Source: Bog-950 sp044225825
GTDB lineage: Bacteria > Bacteroidota > Bacteroidia > Chitinophagales > LD1
Direction: 5' to 3'
Assembly: GCA_044225825.1 (NCBI GenBank)
Contig: JBGAIB010000007.1
Location: forward strand, 186,001 to 250,000
DNA: 64,000 nt
The translations under genes and the position numbers were made by a program. Of the stretch, positions 11,701-18,868 are shown in pieces; positions within the stretch are counted from its first letter, which is position 1; every line of letters starts with the position of its first letter. The notes under the pieces were generated by a model. The model did not search any database and was not told the DNA's origin. It worked only from the letters and a program-made list of their open reading frames with translations.

Positions 11701-11911
11701 TGGTCTGAGCAGGCCATTGACCTTTGTTTTCAATGAACTGGATACTATTCCGGCTCTCTTTCAGCATTTTTTCAACGGCTGAAACAGGCGGTGCTACCCG
11801 CTGTTGTAAGGCGGTTTGTGCAAATGCACCGGTAGCAGCTAATAGATTGATTGCCAGAACAAACAGACACGCAGAAATAGTTCTGGTAGAAGGTAGATTT
11901 TTTCTAACCAT
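6035..11911 (-). CDS. Giant secreted protein, N-terminal part: DUF7948-like, SBBP propeller, GEVED and Ig-like repeats
   Basis: The protein starts with a clear signal peptide (about residues 1-31, cleavage after GAFA). A region beginning with the ENKGQW motif (about 58-275) matches the DUF7948-like N-terminus of Bacteroidetes SBBP proteins. About seven SBBP beta-propeller repeats follow (about 285-750, repeated TYIGGS/TYFGGS). A GEVED-type domain (about 790-940) has DFGDAP and DDEDAL motifs. From about residue 950, Ig-like repeats of 172-173 residues run to the end. The frame ends at 6035 in the middle of such a repeat. The next frame carries the expected continuation, so the stop is probably the result of a small indel (true mutation or assembly error) and not a real C-terminus. 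It is probably exported by Sec and then by the T9SS; the PorP/SprF and PorE-like genes upstream fit this. The start is supported by the signal peptide and an upstream TATATTTG box. Confidence 0.88.
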   Translation of the reverse strand: MVRKNLPSTRTISACLFVLAINLLAATGAFAQTALQQRVAPPVSAVEKMLKESRNSIQFIENKGQWPAQTIAIGQTNVGSLIVKRNELNFITIKPHGKADADESVIEEEEDEENEVHEAHGWGISFDGYNPDFTVERSQPFVTKYNYFLGDGSSNTSDVNAYGEQTLKNIYNGIDLRMYSQEKNTMEFDWVVNAGADYKNIKMRFKGQDGLRIDEKGNLEVKLRFQEVKFDIPEVYQVINGKKVLLNANFVVNGQVATFNIQGEVNPNFPLIIDPSLKWGIFFDCNDNNFDEYLYAIELDNSGNVYCGGKINMSIATTYIASGLFGYDNSYNGSVDGIVYKINANGTAILAVTYFGSTAQDGVYGLGLSPDKSVIYACGYTDGTIPTTGTAFDNAIGGSQDGFVIALNSSSLNTLQYCTYIGSSGNGDEMRSIRGLSNNSFVVGGIVNAALSTTTPNYIGSAYDASYDGSREMYIGKFTSFNTLAFGTYIGGNDNDDLNDIAVFSDGKIAFSGSTASTGSFPGLVNSAGAAGSGTDGVVGVIPAAGGTFDMLTKVGGTQSDECYGLTIGPFDTLFVTGITSSSTAQGFPLGTGSRFDITQNGGQDAFIAKLPKLGGTNTWQATYFGGSGDERGNTLRTYTPYAVMVFGETQSNNFPCKNLADGGTFYDSTSNGGWDIFYMVMGTDLSTQYFATYIGGSQNDYLGATGVPKGSNHFQVEGDTLICLGTTVHSSSLTPNPVGPAGVFDNSRADDTDNDDVHLVFKWRIGGNLLNFDFGDAPLSYNLGSTSSPNHYIFNSLKLGSKIDREDFHSPTPGKKADVDDLAGASPDDEDALSVTQVMIQDTATRYGLTFPIVNTTGFNAVVIGWIDFNGNGVFDNSEVDTAMVASGATSASLIWNGINFNSASDTSYLRLRITAQTSFFTATPSPTANAVNGEIEDYMVLKYHCVDLTGATITANSPTTCTPPNGNITISNSTLLPNVTYTIYYSYNGGAPQGPFNLTTQNNGTLVIPGLNSGTYTTVQVFHPTNPLCGDTITGPLVLVPSSVPTPTASATPNPICTGQTVQLNATGTGTFNWTGPSGFTSTLQNPTRLITTTAMAGVYSVTQTISGCVSSAGTVTLVVNTTPAITLSTSAGPTTCSGSNGTITLAGLNNSTLYSVTYTKNGGAPTTASFTTNGSGQLVITGLTAGTYTNISVTLSGCTSNVLAGPVTLTDPANPAAPTAVTASPNPVCEGGTLTLSATGTSLSWTFPNGGGTATGSPVTRTPVTLTMGGTYSVTQTVNNCTSAPATVVVTVNPKPTFSFSTSSNPTTCAGNQGTISFSGLTASTTYSVSYVKNGSNVGPVNIATNASGILTITGLTAGTYTNFVVTLNGCSSNAIAGPVTLTDPSAPAAPSSVTASPNPICTGATLTLSAIGSNLSWTYPDGPTASGSPLTRTNVTTAMAGTYSVTQTVAGCVSPAATVVVTVNTTPAIALGTTTNPSTCAGNQGSITLTGLVASQSYTVNYLKGGIGQGPVTIVANGSGQVIITGLTAGTYTNFSVTISGCTSNTVAGPVTLTDPANPAAPTSVAATPNPVCEGGTLTLTAVGSNLTWTFPSGGGTASGSPVTRTPVTTSMGGTYSVTQTVNNCTSAPATVSVTVNPKPVVTFSTSVNPTTCGGTNGSISFSGLNASTTYAVSYDKNGSPAGTFNISTNASGVLTVSGLTAGSYTNFILTLNGCSSNTYGGPITLSDPSTPAAPTNVAATPNPVCQGGTLTLTATGTNLSWTFPNGGGTASGSPVTRTPVTLTMAGTYSVTQTVAGCTSAPATVLVNVNPTPVISGSSSTNPTTCGGTDGSITLNGLSASTTYSVTYLKNGVSQGPVTINSNAGGSIVITGLGAGTYTNFSATLSGCASSTFAGPVTLSDPTTPAAPSGVSATPNPACTGQTVQFNATGVIGASLQLDRPTKLQAAPCKTQLV

Positions 11912-11983
11912 AAGGGCAGATTTAATAAAATTTTGGACGCAGTAGCTGGGGGGAACACTCCTGGATCCGTTTTACACTTGGCG

Positions 11984-12015
11984 CAAATATAGTTTTTGGG
12001 GTAATACATGGCAAG
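11984..12015 (-). promoter_or_regulatory. Candidate Bacteroidetes-type promoter of the giant surface-protein gene
   Basis: On the minus strand TATATTTG (11991-11984) matches the -7 consensus TAnnTTTG. CTTG lies 20 nt further upstream (12015-12012) as a weak -33 element. A start about 7 nt downstream would give a leader of about 65 nt before the ATG at 11911. The rest of the 285-bp gap to the DinB gene shows no ORF. Confidence 0.45.
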
Positions 12016-12196
12016 CGTTTGCCTACTTAATTTTAGGTTATCTTACTCATGATTAGCGTTTTTGGGGTGTTTACCCATAAATAACCTTAATTAGTCCCTT
12101 TATTAAGGGAGCCCGCTTCATATAGGTGTCCTCCTTTTTATTCACTTGGGCAAAAAAATACTTCGGATTATCTTAGTTGTTCATAAAAACAAGCTC

Positions 12197-12721
12197 ATGA
12201 AATTCCATTTACCCCAGGCAATTGCAATTTTGGAACGCACTCCAGGGGTACTGGAGGTGCTTTTGCGCGATTTACATGATGACTGGACCATGAGCCACGA
12301 AGGACCTGATACCTGGAGCCCTTTTGATGTACTGGGACACCTGATACATGGTGAAAGACATGATTGGATGGAGCGCGTAGATATTATCCTTAGCGCCCGT
12401 GTAGATAAAAAGTTCCCTCCTTTCGACCGTTTTGCACAGTTCAAGGAAAGTAAGGGCAAAACAACAGGACAGTTGCTAAACGAGTTTAAAGGCACCCGGC
12501 ATGCCAACCTGGAACGCTTGAAAAAGCTAAAGCTCACCGAAAAACAGCTAAAACTAACCGGCACCCACCCGGCATTTGGCGAGGTTACCCTGCGGCATTT
12601 ACTGGCTACCTGGGCAGCTCACGACCTTGCCCACCTGAACCAGATAAGCCGCGTGATGGCCAAACAATACAAGGAAGAAATAGGCCCCTGGATTAACTAT
12701 ATGCGAGTGATGGGCCAGTGA
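12197..12721 (+). CDS. DinB-family metal-dependent hydrolase/thiol-transferase-like protein
   Basis: A 174-aa protein of the DinB/YfiT four-helix superfamily. Histidines that fit the usual metal-binding triad are visible: one in the GHLIHGERHDW segment (about residues 48-58) and two in HDLAHLNQ near residue 148. Family members bind Ni, Zn or Fe and include bacillithiol transferases and maleylpyruvate isomerases; the substrate here cannot be told. An in-frame TTG lies 17 codons upstream, but the ATG at 12197 is preferred. It starts the conserved N-terminal helix and lies just after a -7-like TATCTTAG box (12169-12176). It is the only rightward gene in the first 30 kb, and it is convergent with the PorE-like gene across a shared terminator. 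Confidence 0.8.
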   Translation: MKFHLPQAIAILERTPGVLEVLLRDLHDDWTMSHEGPDTWSPFDVLGHLIHGERHDWMERVDIILSARVDKKFPPFDRFAQFKESKGKTTGQLLNEFKGTRHANLERLKKLKLTEKQLKLTGTHPAFGEVTLRHLLATWAAHDLAHLNQISRVMAKQYKEEIGPWINYMRVMGQ

Positions 12722-12737
12722 TCAGAAGCCAGTAATA

Positions 12738-12763
12738 AAAAAGGGCCTGTTAAGGCCCTTTTT
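12738..12763. terminator. Bidirectional Rho-independent terminator
   Basis: A perfect 10-bp stem AAAAAGGGCC / GGCCCTTTTT (12738-12747 and 12754-12763) has a 6-nt loop and A/T tracts on both sides. It serves the convergent DinB and PorE-like genes. Confidence 0.85.
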
Positions 12764-12780
12764 ACATATCGGTTATTCGA

Positions 12781-15123
12781 CTACGATTTTAAGATCTTGA
12801 ATTCGGTGCGGCGGTTGATAGCACGGCCGGCAGGATCATCCTTACCTTCTTCGGTAGTGTTAGGCACCTTAGGCTTGCTTTCGCCGTAGCCTTTTGGCAC
12901 CATGCGATCCTTAGCAATGCCTTTGCTGATAAGGTAGTCAACACAACTTTGAGCACGTGCCTGTGATAACTTCATGTTAGCTGCATCCGAGCCGATAGCA
13001 TCAGTATGTGAACTCAACTCAATTACGAAGGTTGGGTTCTCAATCATGATAGTATACAATTGATCTAGCACCCCTTTCGAGTTCTCGGTAAGGGTACTCT
13101 TACCAAACTCATACAACACGTTCTGCAGGGTGTAATCCTTACCGATTTCGAGTTTCGGTAACAGAATGTCTGTTTTGATAGAGTCGTTACCGTTACGGCC
13201 CTTAGTGGTAACCATAATGGTTTTGCTGAAGTAGCCTTCTTTGCGGGCACTGATTTTGTAATCCTTGTTCATTTCAAGGTCGAAATAGTAGGTATTACCT
13301 GCACCTGTTTTGGTGTTCAGCAAGCCTCTTTCATAACCCGATTCTACTTCAGTTAGCGTTACATAAGCATCGGTAATTCTGTTGGTAGGGTTACCTTCTT
13401 CCAACACGTTACCAAAGGCAGTATAAATACCTTTCTTAACGGTAATGTTGTTTTGAAGCGTGTCTTCATCAGGCAAACCTTTAGTTGAAATGGCTTCAAT
13501 TTTAGGTTGGTAACCCGGACGTTCAACGGCAATTTCGTAATCTGTTTCAGGATTTAATTTAAAGAAGTAGAAACCATCCTGAGCCGCTTTGGTAGAATCA
13601 ACACCCACCAGCACTTTAGTGCCATCCGGATCTTTGCGGTATAATTTAAATACACCACCTGTTAAAGCACCGCCGCCTTCCGCACCGCCCTCTTTAAATG
13701 CCATACCCTGTACGCCGTATTTAAAGTTCTGCCAGCCGAATACATCATCAGAAGCCGTTTTAATGCCATTTAATGGCACACTACCCAAACGGTTCGATAC
13801 CAGGAAGCCAAAAGTCTGGTCGCTGCTGCGGGTGTAATAAAGATCATCTGCACCTGTGTTTACCGGGGCGCCAACGTTTACTACTTCGCTCCAGCCTAAG
13901 TCCTGTTGTTCGGTGCTTTTGAATACATCGAAACCACCATAACCGGGGTGACCGTTCGAACTAAAGAACAGTGTTTTAGTGCTATCATCAAATGATGGAG
14001 TCAACTCATCGCCCGGCGTATTAATAGAACCTTTTAAAACCTTAGGACCTTTGAAGTCGCCGTTTTGTGCACGCAGAAAATACCAGATATCCATACCACC
14101 TGCACCACCAGGGCGGTCGGTAGAAAAGTAAACGATTTCCATACCATCTTCGGAAGTACGAACAGATGGCTGCGTAGAAGTATATTTTTCTTTCTCGTTG
14201 ATTGGCTCAGGTATCTGCTTAACGTTGCTGAATTTGCCATCCTTGTGGTCAGCTACAAACAGATTACATAATGGACGGTCATCATCCATTTCCAAACACT
14301 TGGTAAAATAGAAACGTGTAAGATCTTTATTAAAGGTGCCGTTACCTACAGTATAACCATCCTGGTTAATTTCTTTATTCTCTACCAAACGTCCTTTCAG
14401 CCAGGTATCGCCGGCATGTATACTGCGGTAAATGGCATAGGTGCGTTTGTTCTTTGTTCCATCATAAAAAATCAGTGTATCACCACCGCTTGTTCCATCA
14501 ATACGGAGCGAAGAGTAATACAAAATAGAATCTGCAATACCGCTTGGTGAAGATTCGGTGTAGGAATGGTTAATGCCGGTGCCTAAGGAAGTAACTTTAA
14601 CTTTAGCCTTAGGTGCAGTTTTAGCAAACTCACAACCCGCTACTTCCAATTTTGCCAGTTGCAGCATGTTATCTGTTTCGTTAACCGGTTTGTAACGATG
14701 GCTGAATTTGTTCAGGTATTCAATTGCTTCGTCGTATTTGCCGTTGCGGTGTAAAACCTGGCCGAAATAGTAACCGCCTTTTACAAACAGTTTCTCATCT
14801 TCTTCAGCCCATTTTTTGGCATTCGATTTTTCGCCGGGCTTGATGCTGTAAAACTTGCGGAAGAAAACTTCAGCATTTTCATAATCCCTGGCCTGTAAAA
14901 GGCTCATGGCTAACCAATAGGTTGCATAACGATTTGCTGAATCCTGGCGCACCGCATCTTTATAAAATTCAGATGCAGTATAGAAAGATGCTTCGGCGTA
15001 ATAACGGTCGCCCAGTTTCATTTCCGTGTTAGCGTTTTTGGAAGGAACACGGTATTTCTGCGCTACCACTGCCGATAAGCCAAAAACCAGTATAGCAGTT
15101 GTCAGGGTTAGGATCTTCTTCAT
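12781..15123 (-). CDS. PorE-like T9SS/gliding protein: TPR, PD40 propeller, CarboxypepD-reg and OmpA domains
   Basis: A 780-aa exported protein. After a signal peptide (about 1-21) come TPR-like helices (about 30-155) and a WD40/PD40 beta-propeller (about 200-450) with YFSTDRPGG and FFSSNGHPG blade motifs. A carboxypeptidase-regulatory-like beta-sandwich follows (about 475-640). A C-terminal OmpA/MotB peptidoglycan-binding domain (about 660-780) has HTDAIGSDAAN, LSQARA and the terminal NRRTEF arginines. This order is that of PorE, which tethers the T9SS to peptidoglycan, and of OmpA proteins paired with PorP/SprF. P. gingivalis PorE is a lipoprotein, but no lipobox cysteine is seen here, so it is better called PorE-like. 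It lies 94 bp downstream of the PorP/SprF gene with a hairpin between them. Confidence 0.88.
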   Translation of the reverse strand: MKKILTLTTAILVFGLSAVVAQKYRVPSKNANTEMKLGDRYYAEASFYTASEFYKDAVRQDSANRYATYWLAMSLLQARDYENAEVFFRKFYSIKPGEKSNAKKWAEEDEKLFVKGGYYFGQVLHRNGKYDEAIEYLNKFSHRYKPVNETDNMLQLAKLEVAGCEFAKTAPKAKVKVTSLGTGINHSYTESSPSGIADSILYYSSLRIDGTSGGDTLIFYDGTKNKRTYAIYRSIHAGDTWLKGRLVENKEINQDGYTVGNGTFNKDLTRFYFTKCLEMDDDRPLCNLFVADHKDGKFSNVKQIPEPINEKEKYTSTQPSVRTSEDGMEIVYFSTDRPGGAGGMDIWYFLRAQNGDFKGPKVLKGSINTPGDELTPSFDDSTKTLFFSSNGHPGYGGFDVFKSTEQQDLGWSEVVNVGAPVNTGADDLYYTRSSDQTFGFLVSNRLGSVPLNGIKTASDDVFGWQNFKYGVQGMAFKEGGAEGGGALTGGVFKLYRKDPDGTKVLVGVDSTKAAQDGFYFFKLNPETDYEIAVERPGYQPKIEAISTKGLPDEDTLQNNITVKKGIYTAFGNVLEEGNPTNRITDAYVTLTEVESGYERGLLNTKTGAGNTYYFDLEMNKDYKISARKEGYFSKTIMVTTKGRNGNDSIKTDILLPKLEIGKDYTLQNVLYEFGKSTLTENSKGVLDQLYTIMIENPTFVIELSSHTDAIGSDAANMKLSQARAQSCVDYLISKGIAKDRMVPKGYGESKPKVPNTTEEGKDDPAGRAINRRTEFKILKS

Positions 15124-15157
15124 TCCTCTGGGTTTTGTGTGTCAGGGTTTATTCAAA

Positions 15158-15186
15158 AAAACCTGCACTGTTGCAATGCAGGTTTT
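15158..15186 (-). terminator. Hairpin between the PorP/SprF and PorE-like genes
   Basis: A perfect 10-bp stem AAAACCTGCA / TGCAGGTTTT has a 9-nt loop. On the minus strand it is followed by more T residues, as in a Rho-independent terminator. Because the two genes are functionally linked, it may act as a partial terminator that lowers expression of the second gene. Confidence 0.65.
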
Positions 15187-15217
15187 AATTCTTTATACGG
15201 AAAACGGTAATTCAAAA

Positions 15218-16291
15218 TTAAAATCTGCGGCTTGGCAATGATTTGTTAGCCTTGAATGACTTCACGCTCTCGCCAATGTATGACAGCGAAATTTCGAATC
15301 CACCTTTGTTGATGGTGCTGGTTTTCAGAGTCGAGATGTTTACGTCGTAAGCAAAGCCTAAGCGGAAGTTGCGGAACTCCACATTTGCCATTGGTATAAC
15401 GGCATCAGGTGTGTTGCCACCAACGCGGAAACGGGCACCTAAACTAACGCTGTTGTTATTACGGAAACCTGTATTGAAATAGTAGGTTGCTGATAAGCCG
15501 GGCAGAATTTCCATGAAAGGTTGCTGATACATGAACAGGAACTCAGGGCTTAACGAAACACGCTTCTTTTTATCAAGGAATGCTTCGATGTTCAGATCGG
15601 CAGTAAATTTGCGAGGTATTACAGACTTCTTATCCTTATCGCCGGTTGATTGGTTGAATACGATAGACTGCTTAGGCTCGATTAAGTGGTAAGCACCCAC
15701 ACCAAAGCCCAAACGAACTACATCCTTAATATTAGAACGCCAGTATAAACCTGCGTTGAAATCGCCCTGGATAAAGCCGTGGTTATAGTTTTCGGCAGAA
15801 GCGTTTGAAGGAGTAGCATTGTGGCCCAGGAACTGGTCGCCGAACAATGGATCTTCCACACGCTTTTGAACAAAAGCACCCTGTAAGCCAACCGATAAGC
15901 GGTGTTCGCCGTTACGGCCAAAACCTTTGTGGTAAGCTACAGTTAGGTTAGCATTGGTAATAGATAGACCAGCCTGGCCGCTGTGATCGTTAAAGAAACC
16001 AACACCAATGGCAAGTTTATCAGTGCGCAGGTAACCTTCCAGCATACAGAAGTCCACATCGGCACCAACCGATTGGAAACCATATTTCTGCCCTAATGCA
16101 CTGGTCCACTGGTTACGGTAGATAGCAGATAAACGGTAGCTGCCATCGTAATTACCAACCAACGATGGGTTTAGGGTAGAAGCCTGCGTATAATATTGCG
16201 AAAAGTGAAGATCCTGCGCATCGGCAGTATAACATGCAATAGCAGCAGCTGTCAGGAAAGCGCCTTTAACAAAACGGGTAAAAAATTGCAT
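15218..16291 (-). CDS. PorP/SprF-family T9SS outer-membrane protein
   Basis: A 357-aa outer-membrane beta-barrel. The signal peptide (about 1-25, ending ADAQ) is followed by the family hallmark: DLHFSQYY, then a TLNPSLVG motif and YRNQW. These mark the PorP/SprF family (TIGR03519). PorP-type proteins belong to the T9SS; SprF-type members are each needed for secretion and display of a particular giant adhesin with a type B C-terminal domain. The gene heads the minus-strand series PorP/SprF, PorE-like, giant repeat protein, so its likely client is the giant protein encoded at 11911-1. A well-formed promoter lies just upstream. Confidence 0.93.
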   Translation of the reverse strand: MQFFTRFVKGAFLTAAAIACYTADAQDLHFSQYYTQASTLNPSLVGNYDGSYRLSAIYRNQWTSALGQKYGFQSVGADVDFCMLEGYLRTDKLAIGVGFFNDHSGQAGLSITNANLTVAYHKGFGRNGEHRLSVGLQGAFVQKRVEDPLFGDQFLGHNATPSNASAENYNHGFIQGDFNAGLYWRSNIKDVVRLGFGVGAYHLIEPKQSIVFNQSTGDKDKKSVIPRKFTADLNIEAFLDKKKRVSLSPEFLFMYQQPFMEILPGLSATYYFNTGFRNNNSVSLGARFRVGGNTPDAVIPMANVEFRNFRLGFAYDVNISTLKTSTINKGGFEISLSYIGESVKSFKANKSLPSRRF

Positions 16292-16321
16292 AGTGCCAGG
16301 TGTTTGTTAGTGAATCGGTTT

Positions 16322-16351
16322 CAAATTTATAAAAGGTTTTTAATCAACAAA
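16322..16351 (-). promoter_or_regulatory. Promoter of the PorP/SprF gene
   Basis: On the minus strand, TTTG (16351-16348), 18 nt, then TAAATTTG (16329-16322) fits the Bacteroidetes -33/-7 consensus TTTG-N19-TAnnTTTG apart from 1 nt of spacing. The predicted transcript would start near 16315, about 24 nt before the ATG. Confidence 0.65.
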
Positions 16352-16462
16352 GAAATTATCCCGGTAAAGAATTTTTTTTTCGGATTAACCCATAAAACGG
16401 CTAAAACCAGCCTAAAAGGGCCTGTTTGAGCCATCGGCAGATAGCCTTAAAATAATGGTAGC

Positions 16463-18376
16463 TTAATCAATCCTGAACTTCACCCGTTGGGTTTGGTTGC
16501 CAGCCTGCACCTGTAGCACATAAATGCCCACCGCCAGGTCCGCCGTGCTTACCTGCACCGCCCCACGGGCCTCTTGCTGCCGGAGCAACTTTCCGGTTAA
16601 GTCGTATAAATAAAGGTTCATTAGCCGATCATCTACCGGGTTTACATGACAGCCGGTTGACCCGTTGCAGAGCACTTGAATAGGTGAAGTTTCCGGCTCA
16701 TTTAAACCTGAAGGCAGTATGCTGATAGTAACTGTATCGGTGCGTTCGCAGCCAAACTGGTTACGCACTTTCAATATAACTGTATAGACTCCGTATTGCT
16801 GGAATTGGTGAAAAACCCCCGGATAGGCCGCCGCCGAACTATCCCCATCGCCGAAGTTCCAATAGTACAAGGTGGTGTTGGTAGTATCGGCATGGAATAC
16901 CCCGTTGAAATTGGTAAGCTGATAGCTTATATGCGCCGCCGGACAGGAGTCAACCTGTAACTGCGTACTAAATGTATCGGTGCAGATATGGTTATCGGCC
17001 ACCAGCGTTACCTGGTAGGTTGCCCCGGTGGTGTATTGCTTTACCGGACTTATATCCACGCTATTACTGCCATCGCCAAAGTACCACTGGTAATCGGCAG
17101 CATGGCTGCTCCAGTTGGAAAGCGTAACCTGCAGTCCATCCTGTATATAACCAAAGTTGGCTACCGGTTTTGGCGCTACGTAGGTGCTGAATGAAATCAA
17201 ATCGCCCTGGGCCGCCTGGGCGCTTAGCTCCCGCACCTGTATGCTTACGGTGCCCGTATCTGTCCACAACACCGTGATGCTGCTGCCTGTGTTGCTAATA
17301 ACCTGCCCGTTGCCGCTTAACTGCCAGCAAAAATAACTGCCATCCCAACCATTAACACTGTAGGTGGCCGTTGTGCCAAGACAAAGCTGTTGCGGTCCGC
17401 TGATGGGCGAGGTAGTTGGTTTTAGCATTTTGGCCAGAAAGACGCGACTATAGTTCCGGATAGTATCGTTTAATTGAGGTGCCAGTAACTCCGGCTCGTG
17501 CCCATATCCTACCAGGGTGTGAAACTCATTGAGGATACCCAGATTATTCAAGCGCTGGTGGATAGGTACGCTGCCGTACACCTGGGGAAACACAGGCAGT
17601 TGAAACGGATAACCATATACATAAGGAACCAGTATATCCTGATCGCCATGAAAAGAAATAACCGGCACATCCTCCGCTGCTGTTATATAAGTGGTATCGA
17701 GTATGGCGCCCCATTGATTTATTATGGCTTTGATTTTAGGTATGCGATGACCGAAGTTGGTATTGCCCGAGCAATCCATACAACCCAAATCATCCGGCTC
17801 CAGGAAAGTTCCAAACGTACTGGCCGGGCGGTCGGCATCGGTAGTATAGCAGTTAGCCAAGGCACAGAAACAACCTGCACTGGTGCCCGTTAAAAAAATC
17901 CAGGAGGTATCTACTTTATATTGCGCGGCATTCTCAGCGAGGTAACGCAAAGCCGAGCGTTCGTCCTGCACACCGCGGTAATAAGCGCGAATAGTGCTGC
18001 CGGTATCCAAAGGGTTTAAGCCAATACGGTAGTCGATGGTAGCCACCACATAACCACACTTGGCAAAGTATTCGCAAAAGCCCGGTATATCCGGCTCGGT
18101 GCGCCAACCAATGGTAAAGCCCCCGCCAAACTGAAATACGATAAGCGGACGTTTGGTTAAAGTGTCGTTTGCAGGTTCATAAATATCCATATATAAATCC
18201 TGCGGCAAGGCCAGTGCGCCATAAGGTGTAGCTGTACCGAAGTAAACACCGGTAGTAACTTTTACCTGATGAAAAATGGTATCGGTATAACGCAACGAAT
18301 TGCAACCGCCCTGGGCATTACTAACTTGAATACCCACTAAAAACAACAACACGTAGAATGCTCCCTTCATTACCAT
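16463..18376 (-). CDS. Secreted alpha/beta-hydrolase (esterase) with two PKD domains and T9SS sorting domain
   Basis: A 637-aa protein. It has a signal peptide (about 1-21), then an esterase-type alpha/beta-hydrolase (about 25-310). The nucleophile motif is GTSAG (about residue 166), the likely acid lies in HGDQDILVP and the likely histidine in GYGHEPE. QFGGGF fits the oxyanion-hole HGGG-type motif with Q in place of H. An Ig-like segment follows (about 320-400), then two PKD domains with WYFGDGS and WNFGDGD, and a T9SS type A C-terminal domain (about 560-637) with LAVGIYVLQV. The protein should be exported and anchored or released by the T9SS. The catalytic domain resembles secreted carboxylesterases acting on polymers or acylated polysaccharides; the substrate is unknown. 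Confidence 0.85.
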   Translation of the reverse strand: MVMKGAFYVLLFLVGIQVSNAQGGCNSLRYTDTIFHQVKVTTGVYFGTATPYGALALPQDLYMDIYEPANDTLTKRPLIVFQFGGGFTIGWRTEPDIPGFCEYFAKCGYVVATIDYRIGLNPLDTGSTIRAYYRGVQDERSALRYLAENAAQYKVDTSWIFLTGTSAGCFCALANCYTTDADRPASTFGTFLEPDDLGCMDCSGNTNFGHRIPKIKAIINQWGAILDTTYITAAEDVPVISFHGDQDILVPYVYGYPFQLPVFPQVYGSVPIHQRLNNLGILNEFHTLVGYGHEPELLAPQLNDTIRNYSRVFLAKMLKPTTSPISGPQQLCLGTTATYSVNGWDGSYFCWQLSGNGQVISNTGSSITVLWTDTGTVSIQVRELSAQAAQGDLISFSTYVAPKPVANFGYIQDGLQVTLSNWSSHAADYQWYFGDGSNSVDISPVKQYTTGATYQVTLVADNHICTDTFSTQLQVDSCPAAHISYQLTNFNGVFHADTTNTTLYYWNFGDGDSSAAAYPGVFHQFQQYGVYTVILKVRNQFGCERTDTVTISILPSGLNEPETSPIQVLCNGSTGCHVNPVDDRLMNLYLYDLTGKLLRQQEARGAVQVSTADLAVGIYVLQVQAGNQTQRVKFRID

Positions 18377-18485
18377 AAAGCTAACAAGGCTTATGGAATT
18401 GTAAAACTGTTTTAACCCTTCCCGGTTAAAGTTGGATAAGATAGCCTACAAATGAAGGTAGCTTAATAAGCGCTGTTGCAAGTTG

Positions 18486-18803
18486 CTATTGCTTCAATTT
18501 CTCCTGGAGGAACTCTCCCACTTCCTTCTCCACCTTCTTCATACCACTCCAGGTAAAGGCGATCAGCAGCAGGCCACCGAGCAAGCCACGAACGAGGTCG
18601 TTGGGCTGCGTGCCGGTAACGGTAATTTTGTTATCCTTCATTACACGTACCCAGGCGCCAACAAAGGCCGACTTTTCTACCTGTACGTATTCGAAACGCA
18701 GCAGCGGGTTTTTACGCAGTTTAATTTTATACTGCGGCATGCCTGCTTCTAATAACTTGGCAACTTCGGCCGGGGTAACTGTTAATGAACTTACAAATTG
18801 CAT
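18486..18803 (-). CDS. Small protein with one predicted membrane segment
   Basis: A 105-aa protein that I do not recognise. The first 70 residues look soluble and mixed alpha/beta. One hydrophobic stretch follows (about 70-85, LLGGLLLIAFTW), and the C-terminus is charged and helical. It has no signal peptide. It stands alone between the esterase and the sugar transferase gene, about 65 bp downstream of the latter on the same strand. Codon use looks like that of its neighbours, which supports a real gene. Confidence 0.6.
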   Translation of the reverse strand: MQFVSSLTVTPAEVAKLLEAGMPQYKIKLRKNPLLRFEYVQVEKSAFVGAWVRVMKDNKITVTGTQPNDLVRGLLGGLLLIAFTWSGMKKVEKEVGEFLQEKLKQ

Positions 18804-18868
18804 AGTATGGGGGTTTAAGGAGGCAAGTATAACAAAAATGTTTGCTCGTTCATCTGCCTGCCGGCAGT

